NCBI GenBank assembly: GCA_049522565.1
Contig: JBEKNT010000158.1
Span: 1-13,921, forward strand
From: JASHVB01 sp049522565
GTDB taxonomy: Bacteria > Pseudomonadota > Alphaproteobacteria > Acetobacterales > Acetobacteraceae
Length of the DNA: 13,921 nt
Direction: 5' to 3'
Positions 9,244 through 13,921 of the stretch are shown one piece after another. The translations under genes and the position numbers were made by a program. The stretch's first letter is position 1. Each line of letters opens with the position of its first letter. The notes under the pieces were generated by a model that did no database searches, had not been told where the DNA came from, and saw only the letters and a program-made list of their open reading frames with translations.

Positions 9244-9388
9244 ACCTCTCCCGCGCAGCGGGAGAGGTCGGCGCAACGCGCCGGGTGAGGGTGATCGGGT
9301 CCGCACGCAGCAAAGACTACGCGCCGACCCGATCACCCTCACCCTCGGTGCGTCGCACCATCGACCTCTCCCGCTCACGCGGGAGAGG
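9244..9388. repeat. Composite palindromic repeat (BIME-like), copy 1
   Basis: Three nested hairpins. The left hairpin, CCTCTCCCGC-GCA-GCGGGAGAGG (9245-9267), has a flanking A-T pair. The middle long-range pair is GGGTGAGGGTGATCGGGTC (9283-9301) with its exact complement at 9326-9344, 19 bp with 24 bases between. The right hairpin is CCTCTCCCGC-TCAC-GCGGGAGAGG (9365-9388). It fills nearly the whole gap between tpiA and secG. Copy 2 (10813-10962) has the same plan and the same 14- and 19-base connectors. I infer a non-autonomous REP/BIME-type element; it encodes nothing. Confidence 0.85.
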
Positions 9389-9396
9389 AATGCTAG

Positions 9397-10134
9397 CTAG
9401 CCCCGCTGGGCCGCCCGGGCAATCGCCAGGAAGTCCTCCGCCTTCAGGCTTGCCCCGCCGATCAGCGCCCCGCCGACATGCGGCACCGCCAGCAGCGAGC
9501 CGGCGTTGGCCGGGCGCACCGAGCCGCCATACAGGATGCGGATCTCCTGCCCCGCGTCGCCGAACTGCCGCACCAGCTCCTCGCGAATGAACGCATGCAT
9601 GGTCGCCACGTCCTGATCGGTGGCGTTCTTGCCGGTGCCGATCGCCCAGACCGGCTCATAGGCCACCACACCGGCGAACGGCTTCGGCAGGCTGCCGGCG
9701 AGCTGCCACCCGACCACCTCGGTCTCCTGGCCGCCGGCGCGCTGATCCGCGGTCTCGCCGACGCAGACGATCGGCGTCAGGCCGGCTGCCACCGCCGCCA
9801 GCACCTTCTCGCGCACCAGCTCGTCGGTTTCACCGTGGTTCTGCCGCCGCTCGGAGTGGCCGAGCACCACCCAGGTTGCCCCCACGTCGCGCAGCATTGG
9901 CGGCGAAATGTCGCCGGTATGCGCGCCCTGCTTCGCCTGGTGGCAATCCTGTCCGCCCAGCGCGACCGGCGAGCCCGCCAGCACCTGCGCCACCGCGGCG
10001 AGGTGCACGAAGGGCGGGCAGACCAGCAGCTCGCACGGCAGCCCCGCGGCGCCGGCCACCACACCCTTGGCCAGCGCCACCGCGTCGGCGGCGAGCCCGT
10101 GCATTTTCCAGTTCCCGGCGATCAGTTGCGGCAT
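9397..10134 (-). CDS. tpiA: Triosephosphate isomerase
   Basis: A 245-residue TIM barrel that interconverts dihydroxyacetone phosphate and glyceraldehyde 3-phosphate in glycolysis and gluconeogenesis. All signatures are present: AGNWKMHG (Asn8, Lys10), WVVLGHSERR (electrophile His93), AYEPVWAIGTGK (base Glu160), and the phosphate loop LYGGSV. I chose ATG 10134, giving MPQLIAGNWKM; the frame extends 12 codons upstream but that part is not conserved. A modest GTGAAGAA precedes the start. It leads the tpiA-secG-pyrG cluster; a 172-base gap with a palindromic repeat separates it from secG. Confidence 0.98.
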   Translation of the reverse strand: MPQLIAGNWKMHGLAADAVALAKGVVAGAAGLPCELLVCPPFVHLAAVAQVLAGSPVALGGQDCHQAKQGAHTGDISPPMLRDVGATWVVLGHSERRQNHGETDELVREKVLAAVAAGLTPIVCVGETADQRAGGQETEVVGWQLAGSLPKPFAGVVAYEPVWAIGTGKNATDQDVATMHAFIREELVRQFGDAGQEIRILYGGSVRPANAGSLLAVPHVGGALIGGASLKAEDFLAIARAAQRG

Positions 10135-10319
10135 TTCTTCACCCCTTGATCGGCGTGCGTTCGACCGCACCGCCGCGCTGCCTGGCTATCGGCCTTCCGG
10201 CGAGACTGTCTATAGAAAGCCAACGCCGCGGCAACCAGCGCGCGGCGTATGGCTGGACTTGCCCGGCGCGATGCGGCGTCATGCCGGGTAAAGCAGACGG
10301 CGGACAAGGAGGGCAAGCG
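10135..10319. promoter_or_regulatory. Divergent intergenic region upstream of tpiA and the DUF3830 gene
   Basis: These 185 bases should hold the promoters for leftward tpiA and the rightward DUF3830 gene. The best candidate is the symmetric TCTATAGA (10209-10216), which can serve as a -10 box. For tpiA it has TGGTTG 17 bases upstream on the minus strand (10237 to 10232), only a partial -35 match. No clear rightward -35 is seen. AAGGAGGG at 10306-10313 is the ribosome binding site of the small ORF that follows. Confidence 0.35.
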
Positions 10320-10394
10320 ATGGCGGACGACGATCGCGTGATGGCTGGCGGTGTTGCGCAGGCCCGATCCGCGTTGCGCGATGGCCCGGAGTGA
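10320..10394 (+). CDS. Possible 24-residue leader peptide or small protein
   Basis: A short ORF begins with ATG 10320 seven bases after a near-perfect AGGAGG (10307-10312), the best Shine-Dalgarno in this region. It encodes MADDDRVMAG through ALRDGPE and stops with TGA at 10392-10394. Its last codons overlap the GGAG (10388-10391) that serves the DUF3830 gene, whose ATG lies five bases past the stop in a different frame. Ribosomes finishing here could restart at the DUF3830 start, so it may be a coupling leader. The peptide is hydrophilic and matches nothing I recognise. It could also be a chance ORF. Confidence 0.4.
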   Translation: MADDDRVMAGGVAQARSALRDGPE

Positions 10395-10399
10395 TCGCC

Positions 10400-10810
10400 A
10401 TGGAAGCGATCCCGATCACGGCCGGGCCGTTCCGCTTCACCGCGCGCTTCGAGGCCGCCGCCGCGCCGAAGACCTGTGCCGCATTCCGTGCCCTGCTGCC
10501 GTACCGCCAGCGCATCATCCACGTGCGCTGGAGCGGCGAGGCGTGCTGGATCCCGCTCGGCGACCTCGATCTCGGCCTCGGCTACGAGAACCACACGAGC
10601 TATCCCGCGCCGGGTCAGATCCTGCTCTACCCCGGCGGCATCAGCGAAACCGAAATTCTGCTCTCGTACGGTGCGGTGCAGTTCGCCAGCAAGATGGGCC
10701 AGCTCGCCGGCAACCACTTCCTGACGATCGAAGCCGGCGGCGAGAACCTGGCGGCACTGGGCAAGAAAGTGCTGTGGGAAGGCGCGCAGGACATCGTGTT
10801 CGGGGCGTGA
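10400..10810 (+). CDS. DUF3830 family protein (cyclophilin-like fold)
   Basis: A 136-residue protein of the DUF3830 family, predicted to fold like cyclophilin; its function is not established. Family features are PKTCAAFRALLPY, IIHVRWSGEACWIPLGDLD, the very conserved ENHTSYPAPGQILLYPGG, SETEILLSYG, and FASKMGQLAGNHFLTI. I chose ATG 10400 because GGAG lies eight bases before it; a GTG three codons upstream (10391) is the alternative. It stands divergent from tpiA and 159 bases before the MFS gene, with a palindromic repeat between them, so an operon with the transporter is possible but not shown. Confidence 0.88.
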   Translation: MEAIPITAGPFRFTARFEAAAAPKTCAAFRALLPYRQRIIHVRWSGEACWIPLGDLDLGLGYENHTSYPAPGQILLYPGGISETEILLSYGAVQFASKMGQLAGNHFLTIEAGGENLAALGKKVLWEGAQDIVFGA

Positions 10811-10812
10811 AA

Positions 10813-10962
10813 ATCTCTCACGCCGCGGCGGGAGAGATCGGCGCGCGGCGGCGGGTGAGGCTGATCGGGTCGCCTCGAAGCATTTCAGTGCTGCGTGCCG
10901 ACCCGATCACCCTCACCCTTCGCACTGCCGCGCCTTGACCTCTCCGGCAAAGCGGGAGAGGT
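10813..10962. repeat. Composite palindromic repeat (BIME-like), copy 2
   Basis: Same architecture as copy 1. The left hairpin pairs ATCTCTC (10813-10819) with GAGAGAT (10832-10838) and continues inward past one mismatch. The long-range pair GGGTGAGGCTGATCGGGTCG (10853-10872) matches 10899-10918 at 19 of 20 positions. The right hairpin pairs ACCTCTCC (10938-10945) with GGAGAGGT (10955-10962) around GC-AAA-GC, with one mismatch. Where copy 1 has CCTCTC/GAGAGG in the left hairpin, this copy has TCTCTC/GAGAGA, a paired change that keeps the stem. The element lies between the DUF3830 stop and the MFS start. Confidence 0.85.
10954..10961 (+). promoter_or_regulatory. MFS ribosome binding site inside the repeat hairpin
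   Basis: GGGAGAGG at 10954-10961 ends eight bases before ATG 10970 and is the only Shine-Dalgarno-like sequence there. It is also the 3' arm of the last hairpin of the palindromic repeat (10938-10962). When the hairpin forms in RNA the site would be paired, so translation could be damped or made conditional. The sequence overlap is direct; regulation is inferred. Confidence 0.55.
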
Positions 10963-10969
10963 GTTGGCG

Positions 10970-12235
10970 ATGTCACTCAGCCGGCCCGGCGCGCACGCGC
11001 TGCTGCGTAGTTCGCTCCTCGCGCCCTTTCAGGTCCGCAGCTTCCGCTTCCAATATCCGGCCGACCTGCTGACCTCCTGGGGCGGCGAGATGGAGAACCT
11101 GATTCTCGGCTGGTACATCCTGGTCGCAACGGGTTCGGTGCTGTTGCTCACCCTGTTCGGATCGCTGCAATATTTCGGCACGCTGGTTGCGCCGTTGCTG
11201 GGTCTGGCCGGCGATCGACTCGGGCATCGCAACGTCCTCTGCGCCATGCGCGCGGTTTACGCGACGCTCGCGGCGCTGGTGGCGACGCTGGCGTTTTCCG
11301 GCTGGCTGAACCCGGCGGACGTGTTTGTGCTGGCCGCGATCGGCGGGTTGGTGCGCCCCGCCGACCTCGCCATGCGCAGCGCGCTGGTCGCCGAGACCAT
11401 CCCGTCCGATCGCCTGATCGGTGCGATGGGCGCCTCGCGCACCACCGCCGATTCGGCGCGCATCGCCGGCTCGCTCGCCGGTGCCGGATTGTTCGCCGCG
11501 TTCGGCATGGGCCCGGCCTATCTGGGAATAACCCTGGTCTACATCACCGGATTCCTGCTGACGCTCGGCACCGGCGCGCCGCGCCGCTACGTCGAGGTAC
11601 TGCCGCGCTTCGCGTTCTGGCGCGACCTGCGCGAGGGCCTGACCTATGTGTGGGACGCGCCGTCGTCGCTGGCGGCGCTGTTGCTGGCGTTCCTGGTCAA
11701 CATGACGGCGTTCCCGCTGACCAGCGGCCTGCTGCCCTACGTCGCCCGCGAGATCTACCACATCGACCAGACCGGCCTGGGCACCCTGGTTGCCAGCTTC
11801 GCCGGCGGCTCGCTGATCGGATCGATAACGATCAGCATGGCCGGGCGGCTGATCCGTCCGGCGCGCATGATGCTGGTGTTCGCCATCGCCTGGTACGCGA
11901 TGCTGCTGGTGTTCGCGCATATGCCGGACGCGCCGCACGGCCGCGCGGTGCTGCTGCTTGCGGGATTGGCGCAGAGTCTCAGCCTGGTGCCCATGTCGGT
12001 GATGCTGCTGCAGGGGGCCGGCGAGCGGTTTCGCGGCCGCGTCATGGGATTGCGCATGCTGGCGATCTACGGCCTGCCGATTGGGCTGATGGCGACCGGC
12101 GCACTGATCGGCCGCTGCGGTTTCACCGCGGCGACCACGCTGCTGTGCTCGACCGGTCTGTTGCTGACACTGGTCATCGCCGTGCATTGGCGGGCCGACC
12201 TGTGGCCGCGCGAGGCGCCGGCCAATGGGCGGTGA
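10970..12235 (+). CDS. MFS transporter (MFS_3/EntS-like exporter type)
   Basis: A 421-residue integral inner-membrane protein with about 11-12 hydrophobic segments. After a short cytoplasmic N-terminus come SFRFQYPADLLTSWGGEMEN and the first helices, then motif A between helices 2 and 3 as GLAGDRLGHRNVLCAMR. A second half begins after the loop PRRYVEVLPRFAFWRDLREG. The opening F(Q)VRSFRFQYPADL resembles the LRHRNFRLLW opening of the MFS_3 group, which holds many drug and siderophore exporters driven by the proton gradient. The substrate cannot be read. ATG 10970 is chosen over the upstream in-frame GTG 10895, which lies in the palindromic repeat. The stop is followed by a hairpin and a convergent lipoprotein gene. 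Confidence 0.9.
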   Translation: MSLSRPGAHALLRSSLLAPFQVRSFRFQYPADLLTSWGGEMENLILGWYILVATGSVLLLTLFGSLQYFGTLVAPLLGLAGDRLGHRNVLCAMRAVYATLAALVATLAFSGWLNPADVFVLAAIGGLVRPADLAMRSALVAETIPSDRLIGAMGASRTTADSARIAGSLAGAGLFAAFGMGPAYLGITLVYITGFLLTLGTGAPRRYVEVLPRFAFWRDLREGLTYVWDAPSSLAALLLAFLVNMTAFPLTSGLLPYVAREIYHIDQTGLGTLVASFAGGSLIGSITISMAGRLIRPARMMLVFAIAWYAMLLVFAHMPDAPHGRAVLLLAGLAQSLSLVPMSVMLLQGAGERFRGRVMGLRMLAIYGLPIGLMATGALIGRCGFTAATTLLCSTGLLLTLVIAVHWRADLWPREAPANGR

Positions 12236-12333
12236 GACGCGGCGGACCTGTCAATGGAGAAATTCGACGATGGGCGAGGCGATCCGAACGTTCCGACCGG
12301 CAGCCATGCGTCAAGCGACCCGTCATTCGACGG

Positions 12334-12354
12334 GGCAGCGTCGCTGACGCTGCC
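12334..12354. terminator. Hairpin between convergent genes, likely bidirectional terminator
   Basis: GGCAGCGTC (12334-12342) pairs perfectly with GACGCTGCC (12346-12354) around GCT, a 9-bp stem. It ends two bases before the stop codon of the leftward lipoprotein gene and about 100 bases after the rightward MFS stop. No T tract follows on either strand, so it may work with Rho or only stabilise the RNA ends. Confidence 0.5.
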
Positions 12355-12356
12355 GG

Positions 12357-12932
12357 CTATCCCAACAGTTTCGCCAACTCCTCCGCGATCTCTCGGGCCG
12401 CCCCGGCCGGACCTTTTCGCATCGTGTAGTCCGCGGGTGATCCTGGCATGCCCCCCCAGGAATTATTCCAGTCAATTTCACCGATGTCCTTTGCCGTGCG
12501 CGTGCTGGTCACGCGTGCCTTCGCGTGCCGCATGCCGGGGCCACCCATGACGGACCCCTCGGAACTCACCGACACGACGGCGTCGACGCCTTCCTTGCCC
12601 AAGGCCGTCAACGTTTTCGGAGCCAGCACCTCCACCGGCGATATGCCGTATTTCGCCAGCAGCGCCGCCGTCCCTTTTGCGTCGACGACCGAGTAGCCAC
12701 GCTTGGCCAATTCAACGCCAATGGCGTCGGCCAGTTGACTGTCGTCGTTGACAAACAGATCGTCGACGGGCGCGATCGCCAGCGTCCGAGCGCTGTGATC
12801 GGCATAGTCCGGAGCCCTGATCTGGACGGCCTTCGATCCGCCGCACCCTGCGAGCGCCAGCAACGTCGCCGCAATCAGCAAACCCCGCCACGCCGCGGCG
12901 CCGGTTCGATAGTTCCACAACGCCGACGACAT
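12357..12932 (-). CDS. Putative lipoprotein, CsgG/LpoB-like domain
   Basis: A 191-residue exported lipoprotein. Residues 1-29 form a signal peptide (basic residues at 9 and 16, hydrophobic LLIAATLLALAG) with the lipobox LAGC at Cys30. The mature part contains TLAIAPVDDLFVND, then QLADAIGVELAKRGYSVVD and a later VDAVVSVSSEG. This alternation resembles CsgG-, LpoB- and GNA1162-type outer-membrane lipoproteins, where a Rossmann-like unit handles assembly or periplasmic partners; I cannot assign a family firmly. GAGGGG precedes ATG 12932. It lies 37 bases after the Sbal_3080-family gene and is likely co-transcribed with it. GC is lower than in the flanking operons. Confidence 0.8.
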   Translation of the reverse strand: MSSALWNYRTGAAAWRGLLIAATLLALAGCGGSKAVQIRAPDYADHSARTLAIAPVDDLFVNDDSQLADAIGVELAKRGYSVVDAKGTAALLAKYGISPVEVLAPKTLTALGKEGVDAVVSVSSEGSVMGGPGMRHAKARVTSTRTAKDIGEIDWNNSWGGMPGSPADYTMRKGPAGAAREIAEELAKLLG

Positions 12933-12969
12933 GCTTCACGCCCCTCTCGCTACAGGTCCATCCCGGGAG

Positions 12970-13398
12970 TCAGCCGGGAAAGAGTTGATCCGTCAGTTCC
13001 TGAATCTTGACGTCGGCATGAATGAATTTTTTGGTGTCTGCCTTAGCCTGCTCCGCGTCGTACAGTGCTTCGCCTTCCAAATGGCTGTTCCGATAGACTT
13101 TCAGGTTGGCGTATGAAAGATACAAGGCCAGGTCCCAACGCCAGGTGGCCGCATAGGTCGTGGTCAATGGACACGCACCGACTGCGGTTCCCGGGGGCAG
13201 CATTCGTACCGTGAGGTTCCTTTTCGCCAGAGCATCCTTGTAGGCGTCCAGGAAACTCACGCGAGCAGAGGGGTTTTCCACCACGCAAATTTCTCGCGGT
13301 TGGCTACCGGAAAGGGCGATGGGTGTCACTTTTTGCTGGATGGTTCCACATCCCGCGAGTGACACCAACAGCGCAATGGATGCCGGCCCTGCTTTCAC
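12970..13398 (-). CDS. Sbal_3080 family lipoprotein
   Basis: A 142-residue lipoprotein resembling the uncharacterised Sbal_3080 family. I chose GTG 13398: it gives a compact signal peptide MKAGPASIALLVSLAGC with lipobox Cys17, and GGGGAG lies nine bases upstream; an open frame reaching TTG 13452 would add a charged N-terminus unlike a signal peptide. Family-like blocks are CVVENPSARVSFLDAYKDAL, CPLTTTYAATWRWDLALYLS, and KVYRNSHLEGEALYDAEQ near the C-terminus. The second and third mature Cys residues may form a disulfide in the periplasm. It is first in a two-lipoprotein operon. Part of the gene is near 50% GC (for example 13021-13080), well below neighbours, suggesting acquisition. Function unknown. 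Confidence 0.85.
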   Translation of the reverse strand: MKAGPASIALLVSLAGCGTIQQKVTPIALSGSQPREICVVENPSARVSFLDAYKDALAKRNLTVRMLPPGTAVGACPLTTTYAATWRWDLALYLSYANLKVYRNSHLEGEALYDAEQAKADTKKFIHADVKIQELTDQLFPG

Positions 13399-13845
13399 GG
13401 CGCGTTTCTCCCCTGAGTTTCTCTGTAGCGACCGGTCATCGCGCCGCGACAACCAGGATACGCCGGCATTGCCCTGATGGGCGGTCTGGCCACTCGTCTC
13501 GAAGGCAATCTAATCGCCATTCCGGACATTCCGCAACCCGGTGGGCGATGGATGCCGCGCCAGCCCGCTGCCAGCCGATCGATGGTGGGCCTATCGGCAG
13601 CCATCCCGGCTGGCAGCGCGGCGTCGAGCGATCGGCGCGGTGCAGGCCAGCCGCGCCGGTTGCAGCGTGCGCCGGGAGAGGCGGATTCCCATGCCCGGCG
13701 GGGCCGGCGATCTCCCGCTGGAGGTGGAAACATGCAACCTGGAGACTGTGGTGAGCGTTCCGGGCGCCCGGTGCATGGCTGGCCCAGCCGCCGTCCGTGC
13801 CCCCGCCGCTTGCCGCGTCGCCCTCCACGCCGTCACATCACCCGC
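13399..13845. other. 447-bp region without a recognised gene, containing an imperfect hairpin
   Basis: The region between the leftward lipoprotein operon and the rightward ligase holds several overlapping frames on both strands, none with recognisable protein sequence. The clearest structure is CGCTGCCAGCC (13566-13576) and its exact complement GGCTGGCAGCG (13608-13618), with an inner GATGG/CCATC pairing (13581-13585 and 13601-13605). A strong GGAGGT (13720-13725) sits six bases before ATG 13732, which is in frame with the ligase. Promoters for both directions must lie here, but I see no good hexamer pair. Confidence 0.5.
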
Positions 13846-13921
13846 ATGATCGCCTTCGCCGAGCTGCTGGAGCGCCTGGTCTTCACCCCCGCCCGCAACG
13901 CCAAGATCGCGCTGCTGCGGC
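13846..13921 (+). CDS. ATP-dependent DNA ligase, cisplatin-response type (partial, 3' end off window)
   Basis: Only 25 codons are present: MIAFAELLERLVFTP followed by ARNAKIALLR. This matches the characteristic opening of the alphaproteobacterial ATP-dependent DNA ligases named for cisplatin damage response (typically M-x-x-FAxLLDRL-x(4)-P-x-RN-x-KL). These ligases usually sit beside an MBL-fold exonuclease and an Lhr-type helicase gene, which would lie to the right. No Shine-Dalgarno precedes ATG 13846, whereas an in-frame ATG 13732 has an excellent GGAGGT but would add a 38-residue Arg/Pro-rich extension. I keep 13846 because similarity begins there. The call rests on a short segment. Confidence 0.65.
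   Translation, partial: MIAFAELLERLVFTPARNAKIALLR

Noticed and set aside
9244..10962. CRISPR array or insertion sequence ends
   Set aside because: The repeats are two widely separated composite palindromes without regular spacers, transposase or target-site duplication that I can see.
10973..12187. Gln/Arg-rich minus-strand frame opposite the MFS gene
   Set aside because: Composition is the typical complement of membrane-protein codons; no motif.
13436..13828. Candidate genes on either strand between the lipoprotein operon and the ligase
   Set aside because: Several overlapping frames are equally open, none gives recognisable protein sequence, and codon positions show no consistent GC bias to favour one.

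Overview
The window reads as a GC-rich (about two thirds G+C by eye) alphaproteobacterial chromosome, most like Rhodospirillales/Acetobacteraceae. The basis is the tpiA-secG-pyrG order on one strand, the C-terminally extended ferredoxin-type IorA with its IorB partner, a DUF3830 gene, and the first codons of a 'cisplatin-type' ATP-dependent DNA ligase. No species can be named from the sequence alone. The first 41 bases are a C11/G30 homopolymer that looks like a contig-end artefact.

Left block (1-6703): two compact, divergent operons share a 165-bp intergenic region. Leftward runs cyclase-family hydrolase > iorA > iorB; the genes overlap by 1 and 8 bases, so they are probably translationally coupled, and iorB runs off the window. 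IorAB oxidatively decarboxylates indolepyruvate and other arylpyruvates to aryl-acetyl-CoA. Rightward runs a HAD type II dehalogenase-like hydrolase, a small NTF2-like protein and a GMC flavoprotein oxidoreductase, with 12- and 38-base gaps. Together they look like an accessory catabolic locus for aromatic or organic acid substrates; the true substrates are unknown.

Middle block (6704-10134): a terminator-like hairpin, a good sigma70-type promoter and tRNA-Lys(CTT), then, leftward, the housekeeping genes tpiA, secG and pyrG (glycolysis, Sec export, CTP synthesis). A 145-bp composite palindromic repeat lies between tpiA and secG.

Right block (10135-13921): a possible 24-codon leader ORF with an ideal Shine-Dalgarno sequence, a DUF3830 cyclophilin-like protein, a second copy of the composite repeat whose last hairpin arm supplies the ribosome binding site of an MFS transporter, a convergent terminator, and a leftward pair of lipoprotein genes with visibly lower GC (one CsgG/LpoB-like, one of the Sbal_3080 family). 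A 447-bp stretch without a recognisable gene and the start of an ATP-dependent DNA ligase close the window.

No CRISPR array, insertion sequence, transposase, integrase or phage gene is visible. The most unusual signals are the repeats: one sits in frame inside iorB, one carries the MFS ribosome binding site within a hairpin, and two full copies keep identical internal spacing with paired base changes.
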